Assembly: GCA_012840755.1 (NCBI GenBank)
Contig: DUWA01000147.1
Coordinates: forward strand, 1-5,426
Source of the DNA: Mycoplasmatota bacterium
Lineage (GTDB): Bacteria > Bacillota_I > Bacilli_A > RF39 > UBA660
Length of the DNA stretch: 5,426 bases
Direction of reading: 5' to 3'
The notes under the pieces were generated by a model, which did not search any database, was not told the origin of the DNA, and worked only from the letters and a program-made list of their open reading frames with translations. The position numbers and the translations under genes are program-made. Below are positions 1 to 5,426 of the stretch, in pieces. Position 1 is the stretch's first letter, and every line of letters begins with the position of its first letter.

Positions 1-43
1 GGGTTTTATTTTTTTATTCATTACAATATTTCAAAAGATTATT

Positions 44-2635
44 TTAATTTGTTGGAGTTATCGATATATCAAAATTACGAAACTCAGTTATTGCTATACC
101 ATCTTGATTTTTACTATCCACACTACTTATCAATATCAAACTCTTAAATTCAGATTTCTTAGGTTTAAATAATAATCGTAAATGAGGAAAACTACCAATA
201 CCTGTATCGCCATTTTCATTAATTATATCTATTACACTAGGTAATAGATATGCCGGTCTTGTCGAATCCACAACAGAAGTTACAATTACTAATGGCTCGA
301 TATAGCCCTTATTAACAGCATCTGTTATATGTCCAACATACCCATCATTAAATTTTAATTTTAAATTACTAAAAGCTGCATTACCAGTTGAACCACTGGC
401 ATAAACATTTAAAGCTAACCAATTTTCAGAATTTGAAATAGGTCTACTAATTGAATATTCATGTTCACCTTCATAAAATCTTAATCCGCTATTAACTTCT
501 TTATCAGTTAATGTTTTTTTATCATCTGGATTAAATGGTTCTAAACACCAATAATAATAATTACTAGTATTTTCATCTTCAGTATATGCATGAATACTTG
601 TACACCAATTTCCTAAGTCCTTTGTTGGATCGTTGGTTGTATATATGTTATTATATTTTAAATTTAATTTAGTTCCATAATTAACTTTAATATCTTTTAT
701 TTTATCAATCAATACAACTTGTTCCTGTAAATCTTTTTTTAAATTTAAATTACTATCATATTTTACTAGCACCGCATCTTGATGTCCCTTATTAAAGTTC
801 TTTAAATCAATATTATTTGAATAACTACTTCCGGCTACTATATAATAGTTATTTTTAGTTTTTATTATACTATTGAAAACTTCGCTATTAGAACCACCAA
901 AAGTTTTCTTCTGGATAATATTACCATTATTAACGTTATACTTTATAATTAATCCATTTCTATATCCATCAGTAGTCTTTGATATTCCTTGCATATCCAT
1001 ATCAGAAGATTGGCTGTATCCTACAACCAAAACTTCACTATTATTTACTTTTGATATTGAAGTAAATTCGTCAATTTCACTACCACCAAATACTTTTTTC
1101 CAAACTACGTTAAAACTTTTATCATACTTAACTATAATAGCATCTAAATAAGCATTATCTGCTTTATTTAAACCAGTAAAATCACCATCTGCTGATGCAG
1201 TATGACCAACAATTACATACCCGTCATCAACCTCTACCACATCGAAAAAAATATCGTTTTTGCTACCTTTTAGTGAATTTTTTGATACTAAATTACCATC
1301 TTTATTATATTCAATTATTATTGCATCAGTATCAGAATAAGTGTTATCGTATGACAAACCTGTCATATCATAGTCAAACGAACTAGAACTACCAACTACA
1401 ATATAATTGTTACCTTCAGTTTTAATAATCCTCTTAAAGTTTTCACTAAATGTTCCTGTAAAAAAGCTACGCCACTGTTGATTGAAATTGAAATCAAGTT
1501 TTAGTATTATCGCTGAACTTCTATTTCCTAACAAACCTGAACCTTCTAAATCTCCATCTTTATTTTGGGCATTTATTGAACCTACAATAACATAATTATT
1601 ACCATCAACTATAATGTCGTTAAATTCCTCTCCTCCATTAGTTCCGGTTGCTGCGCCATAACTTCTTTCATATGTAACATTACCTTGTTTATCATATGCG
1701 ACTATCAAAGCATCACTATTTCCACCTTTATAAAGTTCAGCTAAATCTATATCATTACTTGTAGTTTTACCTACTGCTACATAACCATTTGGTCCTTCTA
1801 CAACTGCATTAAAAACATCATCATTACTTCCACCAAAATTACGACTCCACTCTACTTCACCATTTTGGGCAAATTTCACAATAATTGCATCATACTTACC
1901 ATTGTTACCAGTTCCATATTTCGTTATAACCTCTGAATTACTCTGACCAACAGCTATATAACCACCATCACTAGTTTCTTTCACGTCTAAAAACCAATCT
2001 AAATATTTTCCACCATAACTTACGTAATGACTTGCAAAGGAACTTGATGATGTTAAACAATCTACATATGATTCATATTTAACTTCATTATTTTCTTCTT
2101 TTGCTTCTACATATCCTACACATCTATCTTCTAACTTTGTGGGTAACCTTAATTCTGATACCTTCATACTATCCATTAATTCTTCTAGACCTATTTCTTT
2201 TGGAAGTTCACTTTTATTCAGTTTCATATCTCTTACTGCTTTTATCATTTCTTCTTTATACCAATTTAAATATGCTTCATCATACATTTGTAATGCGAAA
2301 CTTAATTTACCATTTTTTTTATAAATCAATACTTTACTACTTGGATCCATCTTTTCTTTTGTCAATAAATTTTCAATGTCTTTATCTAAATATCCTTCAT
2401 TCATTAATGTTCCTAGTTCAACATATGCAACTCCATTATCAAAACCTATATTTTCACTATTTCTTGAATAATATAGTTGAGCAGCTTTTTCTATATTCTT
2501 TTTTGATGCTGAAAAAGAACTTCTCCTTGTATCCTTTATAATTCCAAGCACTACCACTGTTGTAATTAGAGCAATTACTGCAAGTATTATTATTACTGCC
2601 AAAAGCTCAATTAGAGTAAAACCTTTCTTTTTCAC
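44..2635 (-). CDS. Type IV pilin-like protein with a seven-bladed beta-propeller and a beta-rich C-terminal domain
   Basis: An 863-residue, probably surface-exposed pilin-like protein. Residues 1-33 are a class III prepilin signal: basic MKKKG, predicted cleavage after Gly5, Phe6 as the mature first residue, Glu10 as the conserved Glu5 of the mature protein, then a hydrophobic helix to about residue 33. Residues 34-200 form a pilin body ending in a Cys172/Cys193 pair around RCVGYVEA...YESYVDCL. Residues 204-640 hold seven repeats of 59-65 residues, each with a GYxxVG strand, a D-A-[IL]-[IL]-[VI]-K-type strand and usually a [FY]GGS-type start, consistent with a seven-bladed propeller. Residues 641-863 are a beta-rich domain with Cys678/Cys697. 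The start codon is GTG, fixed by AGGAGG 7 nt upstream and by the MKKKGFTLIE motif immediately after it. Most pilins are 120-200 residues, so this one is several times larger. No LPXTG anchor is seen. It probably sits at a pilus or pseudopilus tip and binds a ligand; that role is inferred and the ligand is unknown. Confidence 0.93.
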   Translation of the reverse strand: MKKKGFTLIELLAVIIILAVIALITTVVVLGIIKDTRRSSFSASKKNIEKAAQLYYSRNSENIGFDNGVAYVELGTLMNEGYLDKDIENLLTKEKMDPSSKVLIYKKNGKLSFALQMYDEAYLNWYKEEMIKAVRDMKLNKSELPKEIGLEELMDSMKVSELRLPTKLEDRCVGYVEAKEENNEVKYESYVDCLTSSSSFASHYVSYGGKYLDWFLDVKETSDGGYIAVGQSNSEVITKYGTGNNGKYDAIIVKFAQNGEVEWSRNFGGSNDDVFNAVVEGPNGYVAVGKTTSNDIDLAELYKGGNSDALIVAYDKQGNVTYERSYGAATGTNGGEEFNDIIVDGNNYVIVGSINAQNKDGDLEGSGLLGNRSSAIILKLDFNFNQQWRSFFTGTFSENFKRIIKTEGNNYIVVGSSSSFDYDMTGLSYDNTYSDTDAIIIEYNKDGNLVSKNSLKGSKNDIFFDVVEVDDGYVIVGHTASADGDFTGLNKADNAYLDAIIVKYDKSFNVVWKKVFGGSEIDEFTSISKVNNSEVLVVGYSQSSDMDMQGISKTTDGYRNGLIIKYNVNNGNIIQKKTFGGSNSEVFNSIIKTKNNYYIVAGSSYSNNIDLKNFNKGHQDAVLVKYDSNLNLKKDLQEQVVLIDKIKDIKVNYGTKLNLKYNNIYTTNDPTKDLGNWCTSIHAYTEDENTSNYYYWCLEPFNPDDKKTLTDKEVNSGLRFYEGEHEYSISRPISNSENWLALNVYASGSTGNAAFSNLKLKFNDGYVGHITDAVNKGYIEPLVIVTSVVDSTRPAYLLPSVIDIINENGDTGIGSFPHLRLLFKPKKSEFKSLILISSVDSKNQDGIAITEFRNFDISITPTN
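47..715 (-). other. C-terminal beta-rich domain of the pilin-like protein
   Basis: Residues 641-863 lack the propeller repeat. They contain many alternating hydrophobic stretches (for example NWLALNVYAS, SNLKLKF, LRLLFKP, KSLILISSV) and end in a strand-like FRNFDISITP. Cys678 and Cys697 could form a disulfide in a loop rich in Tyr and Trp. The arrangement is compatible with a jelly-roll or carbohydrate-binding-type sandwich, but no diagnostic motif is visible, so this is a fold guess only. Confidence 0.5.
716..2026 (-). repeat. Seven tandem beta-propeller blades (protein-level repeat)
   Basis: Hand alignment gives seven blades at residues 204-266, 267-325, 326-390, 391-453, 454-515, 516-578 and 579-640. 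On DNA these are 1838-2026, 1661-1837, 1466-1660, 1277-1465, 1091-1276, 902-1090 and 716-901. Each runs: aromatic/FGGS start, acidic stretch, strand ending V-x-[AV]-G, a loop with an Asp pair, a strand like DAIIVKYD, then a turn and W/K-rich strand. The blades are diverged in DNA, so this is old duplication and not recent tandem expansion. The pattern resembles the propeller repeats common in secreted Bacteroidetes and Firmicutes proteins (SBBP/delta-60-like); the exact family assignment is inferred. Confidence 0.85.
2531..2635 (-). other. Prepilin signal and N-terminal transmembrane helix of the pilin-like protein
   Basis: Codons 1-35. Three lysines and a glycine are followed by FTLIELLAV, which is the prepilin peptidase recognition motif: cleavage after Gly5 and N-methylation of Phe6 are expected from knowledge of the family. 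A continuous hydrophobic run of Ile, Leu, Val and Ala extends to about residue 33 and would anchor the protein in the membrane before assembly. Glu10 (mature position 5) is present, which usually marks subunits that pack into the filament and distinguishes them from some tip subunits lacking it. Confidence 0.95.
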
Positions 2636-2641
2636 ACTATT

Positions 2642-2648
2642 CCCTCCT
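2642..2648 (-). promoter_or_regulatory. Ribosome binding site deciding the GTG start of the pilin-like gene
   Basis: The minus strand reads AGGAGGG and then, 7 nt after AGGAGG, GTG AAA AAG AAA GGT. There is no ATG at this position. The perfect Shine-Dalgarno sequence, its spacing and the prepilin motif together select GTG. A second GTG two bases upstream (2635-2637) is in another frame and meets TGA within a few bases. Confidence 0.85.
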
Positions 2649-2655
2649 ATAACAT

Positions 2656-2674
2656 ATCTAGTTTGTAATCTAGT
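2656..2674. repeat. Short direct repeat ATCTAGT x2 in the pilin leader
   Basis: ATCTAGT occurs at 2656-2662 and 2668-2674, a 12-bp period, just upstream of the Shine-Dalgarno sequence. Next to it, TAGTA-TTC-TACTA (2671-2683) is a small inverted repeat. It could be a protein-binding site or a weak leader structure, or chance in AT-rich DNA. Confidence 0.3.
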
Positions 2675-2688
2675 ATTCTACTAAAAGT

Positions 2689-2697
2689 ATTTTAACA
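2689..2697 (-). promoter_or_regulatory. Candidate extended -10 promoter of the pilin-like gene
   Basis: The minus strand reads TG-T-TAAAAT, one mismatch from the TGnTATAAT extended -10. Transcription would start near 2682 and give a leader of about 47 nt before the GTG. No convincing -35 hexamer lies 16-18 bp upstream. In DNA this AT-rich, a -10-like match is only weak evidence. Confidence 0.3.
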
Positions 2698-2729
2698 TAA
2701 AATTAATATACATTCACATAAAAACTTCA

Positions 2730-2998
2730 TTATATAAAATTATTTTCTAATTCAAATAATTTTATATTTTCACCATTTGATGTTTCTTTTGGTAACACAA
2801 TATATTGTAATTCATGCTGTACCATCTTGTCCCCTTGAATTTCGTTTTCATCAAGAATCACATATCTTTCTGTAATATTGCTATCTACATTAATTATTTT
2901 TCAACTGATGCTATTGTAATATTCGATGTTTTTACAACAATAGATGGATTAATATCATCTGCATTTAATATTAATTCATTGCCGAGGAAAACGTTTAA
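2730..2998 (-). pseudogene. Decayed gene remnant, family unknown, frameshifted
   Basis: Between the pilin-like gene and gpmI, two overlapping minus-strand frames read like protein. The first has 34 codons (2998-2897), including LNVFLGNELILNADDINPS and ending ITIASVEK then TAA (2896-2894). The second resumes in another frame as IINVDSNITERYVILDENE, continues QHELQYIVLPKETSNGENI, and stops at TAA 2730-2732. One extra A in the five-A run at 2897-2901 would join them into one frame of about 90 codons. A second missing A, in the four-A run at 3000-3003, would extend the frame upstream to 3051 (KKSLFCVNSIIPEKVFK), but that part is less certain. There is no start codon or ribosome binding site. The amino-acid composition is protein-like with alternating beta-type hydrophobics; I do not recognise the family. 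It is either a 3' relic of a larger gene or a region with sequencing errors. Confidence 0.6.
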
Positions 2999-3005
2999 GT
3001 TTTAA

Positions 3006-3021
3006 ATACCTTTTCAGGTAT
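3006..3021 (-). terminator. Weak stem-loop 31 nt after gpmI, possible terminator
   Basis: The minus strand reads ATACCT-GAAA-AGGTAT, a perfect 6-bp stem with a GNRA tetraloop, followed by TTAAAACTT. The position, 31-46 nt after the gpmI stop, suits a terminator. The T-run is poor, so termination would be inefficient. It overlaps the uncertain upstream part of the gene remnant. Confidence 0.3.
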
Positions 3022-3051
3022 AATTGAATTAACACAAAACAATGACTTTTT

Positions 3052-4557
3052 TTATTTTATTATTAAACTTTTTCCCGTCATTTCACTTGGAATATTAAGT
3101 CCTAATATTGTAAGAATAGTAGGTGCAATATCCGCTAGTTTTCCTTCAATTAGTTTATAGTTTTCGTTTGTGATAATAAATGGAACCTTATTGGTGGAGT
3201 GTGATGTAATTACATTGTCTTCATCATCTAACATATATTCACAGTTACCATGATCAGCCGTCACTATCATAGTTCCATTCATACCTAATACTTTCTCATA
3301 TATCTTTCCTAAACAACAATCAACAGTTTCAACTGCTTTTATTGTTGCATCCATAACTCCAGTATGACCAACCATATCACAATTAGCAAAATTTACTATA
3401 ATAACATCATATATTTTTTTATCAAGCTCTGATAAAAGTTTATCACATACTTCATAAGCACTCATTTCTGGCTTTAAATCATATGTTGCTACTTTAGGTG
3501 AGTCAATTAAAATTCTAGTGCAGCCTTCTAATTTTTTTTCTATGCCACCATCAAAGAAATATGTTACATGTGCATATTTTTCTGTCTCTGCAATTCTTAA
3601 TTGTTTTTTTTCATTATCAGATAAATATTCACCTAATGTGTTGTTTAAATAATTAAGTTCATAAGCATAATCCGATATTACTTCTTCACTAACTGGCATC
3701 ATCGTAACTAACTTTAAGTTTTTCCTAAAATGCCTATCGAAGCATTCATATTCTTCATTTGTTATAGCTGCAAATAATTGTTTTAGTCTGTCTGGTCTAA
3801 AATTAAATACAATCATACCATCATTATCATTCAAATATCCATTTTTTTCAATAACTGCTGGAATTATAAACTCATCTGTAATTCCCTTTGAATAATTATC
3901 TAAAATTGCTTCCTTAGCAGTATTATGTTTTTCACCTTTTCCTAATACTATTGCATCATATGCTTTTTTTATTCTATCCCATCTATTGTCCCTATCCATT
4001 GCATAGTACCTACCTGATACTGTTGAAATTAAGCCTATACCAGTTTCCTTTATTTTATTTTCAAGTTGATCTATGTAACTTAGTGCAGCATCTGGCAAAG
4101 TGTCTCTTCCATCTAAAAAAATATGGTAATAAACTTTAGTAACTTTTTTTTCTTTAATCATATCTATTAACCCCAATAAATGACTAATATGTGAATGTAT
4201 TCCTCCATCACTTAAAAGTCCAAAAATATGTAAATTACTATTATTTTCTTTTACATGTTCTATAACACTATTTATATTTTTATTATTATATATATCCTTA
4301 TTAGCAAATTTTTCATTTATTAATTGCAAAGGTTGATATACTATTCTTCCTGCTCCAATATTTAAGTGACCTACCTCGCTATTTCCCATTTGATTTTCTG
4401 GAAGCCCAACACTTATTCCACTTGCATCTAAAATAGTATTAGGATATTTTTTTAATAATTTATCAAAATTAGGTGTATTAGCTTTTAAAAAGGCATTTCC
4501 TTTAACTTTACTACTAATTCCTAGACCATCTAAAATACATAAGACTAATGGTTGCAT
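3052..4557 (-). CDS. gpmI: 2,3-bisphosphoglycerate-independent phosphoglycerate mutase
   Basis: Cytosolic glycolytic enzyme interconverting 3-phosphoglycerate and 2-phosphoglycerate through a phosphoserine intermediate with two Mn2+ ions. At 501 residues it is close to the family's usual 505-515. The alkaline-phosphatase-fold phosphatase domain is split around the transferase domain (about residues 75-300). Visible catalytic residues, matched to the Geobacillus enzyme: Asp10 (ILDGLG), nucleophile Ser60 (MGNSEVGHLNIGAGR), His121 (GGIHSH), Asp150/Arg151 (LDGRDT), Arg183 (SGRYYAMDRDNRW), Arg254/Arg257 (FNFRPDR), Lys327 (ETEKYAHVTYFF), Asp394/His398 (NCDMVGHTG), Asp435/His436 (TADHGN) and His453 (TSHSTN). 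Nothing is missing. The ATG start has AGGAG 8 nt upstream (4566-4570). It is insulated from the ABC genes by the hairpin at 4596-4634, so it is probably transcribed on its own. Other glycolytic genes often near gpmI (pgk, tpiA, eno) are absent here. Confidence 0.98.
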   Translation of the reverse strand: MQPLVLCILDGLGISSKVKGNAFLKANTPNFDKLLKKYPNTILDASGISVGLPENQMGNSEVGHLNIGAGRIVYQPLQLINEKFANKDIYNNKNINSVIEHVKENNSNLHIFGLLSDGGIHSHISHLLGLIDMIKEKKVTKVYYHIFLDGRDTLPDAALSYIDQLENKIKETGIGLISTVSGRYYAMDRDNRWDRIKKAYDAIVLGKGEKHNTAKEAILDNYSKGITDEFIIPAVIEKNGYLNDNDGMIVFNFRPDRLKQLFAAITNEEYECFDRHFRKNLKLVTMMPVSEEVISDYAYELNYLNNTLGEYLSDNEKKQLRIAETEKYAHVTYFFDGGIEKKLEGCTRILIDSPKVATYDLKPEMSAYEVCDKLLSELDKKIYDVIIVNFANCDMVGHTGVMDATIKAVETVDCCLGKIYEKVLGMNGTMIVTADHGNCEYMLDDEDNVITSHSTNKVPFIITNENYKLIEGKLADIAPTILTILGLNIPSEMTGKSLIIK

Positions 4558-4575
4558 ATTATCATCTCCTATTTT

Positions 4576-4584
4576 ATTTTACCA
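4576..4584 (-). promoter_or_regulatory. Candidate extended -10 element upstream of gpmI
   Basis: The minus strand reads TG-G-TAAAAT between the hairpin at 4596-4634 and the gpmI Shine-Dalgarno. A promoter is expected here because a terminator separates gpmI from the upstream genes. However, the start site would fall near 4569, inside the Shine-Dalgarno, and no -35 fits well, so the true promoter may be elsewhere or gpmI may rely on readthrough. Confidence 0.22.
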
Positions 4585-4595
4585 CAAATATAAAC

Positions 4596-4634
4596 AAAAA
4601 AAGCAATATATTAACTATAATATATTGCTTTTTT
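4596..4634 (-). terminator. Intrinsic terminator of the ABC transporter unit, possibly bidirectional
   Basis: A perfect 17-bp stem (4597-4613 with 4618-4634) with the 4-nt loop ACTA/TAGT; the core arm is GCAATATATT flanked by A- and T-runs. On the minus strand the hairpin ends in seven T (4602-4596), 64 nt after the stop codon of the ABC ATPase. On the plus strand six T also follow the core, so it could stop transcription in both directions. Only two G-C pairs are present, normal for a genome this AT-rich. Confidence 0.8.
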
Positions 4635-4697
4635 GAATTTACAAATAAAACTTTTGGCCGTTTTTATTAACCTTTTTAATATATACTAAGTAACTAA

Positions 4698-5333
4698 TTA
4701 TCTTACTCTTTCTATCATACCATCTTTAACTTGATATAAAACATCAACTAAAACTTCAATATCATCTTTAATATGAGTAGCTAGAATAATAATTTTTCCT
4801 TTTTTCTTTTCTTCAATTAATAATTCTCTTAGTTTTTTAGCTGTCTCATCTTCAATACCATTAAATGGTTCATCTAGAATAATTACATGTGGAGCTTCCA
4901 TAAGTACTTGAGCTATTCCTAATTTTTGTTTCATACCAAGAGAATACTTATGATACATTTTATCTTTCTCATCATATAAATTTACCTTTTTTAGAGTTTC
5001 CTCTATTTCTTCTTTTCCAATTAATTTTAATATATCAGCCAACAACTTTAAATTTTGATAACCAGTTTTATGTGGTAAAAATTGAGGGTTTTCTATTAAA
5101 CACCTAGTTTGAGGTGGTATATCTATATCTTTATTTAATACTTTATTATCAAATATAATATCACCACTTGTAGGATTCATATAACCACATAGTAGTTTTA
5201 AAAGAACTGTTTTACCAGAACCATTTCTTCCAACAAAACCATATATTTTACCATCCTCAAAATTAAGATTTACATCTTTTAATACAGTATTATTTATAAA
5301 ACTTTTATTAACATTTTTTAATTCTATAACCAT
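4698..5333 (-). CDS. ABC transporter ATP-binding protein, BcrA/ABC-2 exporter type
   Basis: Cytoplasmic ATPase that drives a membrane permease by binding and hydrolysing ATP as a dimer. Numbered from the ATG (211 aa): Walker A GRNGSGKT 35-42 with Lys41; ENPQFLPHKTGYQNL from 81 at the Q-loop; signature SLGMKQ 131-136; Walker B VIILDEP with Asp154/Glu155; D-loop NGIED 158-162; switch His187 (LATHI). Glu81 stands where the Q-loop glutamine is usually found, as in bacitracin/lantibiotic-type exporters with I-E-x-P in this position. The short length and SLGMKQ signature fit single-domain ATPases of ABC-2 exporters. Start: the ATG at 5331-5333 has AAAGGG 8 nt upstream and gives the usual MVIELKNVNKSF beginning. 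The in-frame GTG at 5340-5342 would add three residues and overlap the upstream stop as GTGA, but lacks a spaced ribosome binding site. The substrate cannot be told from the sequence. Confidence 0.93.
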   Translation of the reverse strand: MVIELKNVNKSFINNTVLKDVNLNFEDGKIYGFVGRNGSGKTVLLKLLCGYMNPTSGDIIFDNKVLNKDIDIPPQTRCLIENPQFLPHKTGYQNLKLLADILKLIGKEEIEETLKKVNLYDEKDKMYHKYSLGMKQKLGIAQVLMEAPHVIILDEPFNGIEDETAKKLRELLIEEKKKGKIIILATHIKDDIEVLVDVLYQVKDGMIERVR

Positions 5334-5338
5334 ATTTT

Positions 5339-5425
5339 TCACCCTTTCAAATCACTAAATTTTATATTTTTTGAAGCTATAATTAGAAATATTAAAGAAA
5401 CTCCAAATAATAAAATCGAATAAAA
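5339..5425 (-). CDS. C-terminal fragment of a membrane protein, probably the ABC permease partner
   Basis: The last 28 codons of a gene entering from the right edge, ending TGA at 5339-5341. It reads as a hydrophobic helix (FYSILLFGVSLIFLIIAS) followed by a short polar cytoplasmic tail (KNIKFSDLKG). The ATPase ATG begins 5 nt after this stop, or 4 nt overlaps it if GTG is used, so the two are almost certainly co-transcribed. A terminal membrane helix with a short basic tail directly before an ABC ATPase suggests an ABC-2-type permease. That identity rests on context, because the rest of the gene is outside the window. Confidence 0.7.
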   Translation of the reverse strand, partial: FYSILLFGVSLIFLIIASKNIKFSDLKG

Positions 5426-5426
5426 C

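Noticed and set aside
1..21. Possible start of a downstream minus-strand gene: ATG at 19-21 followed by seven open codons (MNKKIKP) to the window edge.
   Set aside because: No Shine-Dalgarno sequence lies upstream and only seven codons are visible, so it cannot be told from chance in AT-rich DNA. The 43 bases after the pilin stop also show no terminator hairpin.
716..2026. Recent tandem duplication or recombination-prone DNA repeats in the propeller region.
   Set aside because: The blades align in protein but share only short DNA words; no long identical repeats are visible.
2101..2541. A 146-codon plus-strand open frame opposite the pilin body.
   Set aside because: It is antisense to a clearly coding region, its translation is unstructured and rich in Leu, Tyr, His and Ser as expected from the complement of Lys/Asn/Glu-rich codons, and it has no convincing ribosome binding site.
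2814..3005. A 63-codon plus-strand open frame in the intergenic gap.
   Set aside because: It lies opposite the gene remnant, whose minus-strand reading has more protein-like composition; the plus-strand frame has no ribosome binding site and no recognisable motif.
2636..3051. A riboswitch or T-box leader in the 416-bp gap.
   Set aside because: No conserved riboswitch core or T-box-type motif was recognised and GC-paired helices are almost absent; the region is better explained by a decayed gene plus a short leader.
2995..3054. The uncertain upstream part of the remnant is in phase with the gpmI stop codon, so readthrough could add 18 residues to GpmI.
   Set aside because: GpmI is already full length, the stop is TAA with no known readthrough context, and phase agreement has a one-in-three chance.
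4635..4697. Small hairpin around AAAAC...GTTTT near GGCC (about 4648-4665) as a second terminator.
   Set aside because: The stem is only about 5 bp, and the strong hairpin directly beyond it explains termination.

Overview
The window is a very AT-rich stretch of bacterial DNA with every supported gene on the minus strand. The proteins are rich in Lys, Asn and Ile, Shine-Dalgarno sequences are strong (AGGAGG, AGGAG), tryptophan is written TGG, and the permease fragment at the right edge ends in TGA. This suggests a low-GC Firmicutes/Bacilli-type bacterium, possibly an uncultured gut lineage near the Mycoplasmatota, using the standard bacterial code and not the TGA=Trp code. The lineage is inferred, because no rRNA or other marker gene is present.

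Layout, read along the minus strand (right to left). The window opens in the last membrane segment and tail of a membrane protein (5339-5426). It is followed almost without a gap by an ABC transporter ATPase (4698-5333, or 5342 from an alternative GTG start), and the two look like one exporter operon. A 17-bp perfect hairpin with a T-run (4596-4634) closes that unit. Next is gpmI, the metal-dependent, cofactor-independent phosphoglycerate mutase of glycolysis (3052-4557), complete with all its catalytic residues. Downstream lies a decayed gene remnant (2730-2998, perhaps up to 3051). Its reading frame is broken by what look like single-base losses in A-runs, and its family is not recognised. 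The last gene is a large pilin-like protein (44-2635, 863 aa) with a GTG start and a perfect AGGAGG.

The pilin-like gene is the most notable part. It has a textbook type IV prepilin N-terminus and a short pilin body with a cysteine pair. Seven consecutive repeats of about 62 residues follow, as expected of a complete seven-bladed beta-propeller, and then a separate beta-rich C-terminal domain with its own cysteine pair. This looks like a minor or tip pilin carrying a binding head, so an adhesin or substrate-capture role is the most natural inference. No pilus assembly gene (PilB, PilC or PilD type) is in the window.

The three complete genes do not form an obvious functional set: an exporter ATPase, a housekeeping glycolytic enzyme and a surface pilin, each with its own transcription signals or separated by terminator-like or decayed sequence.
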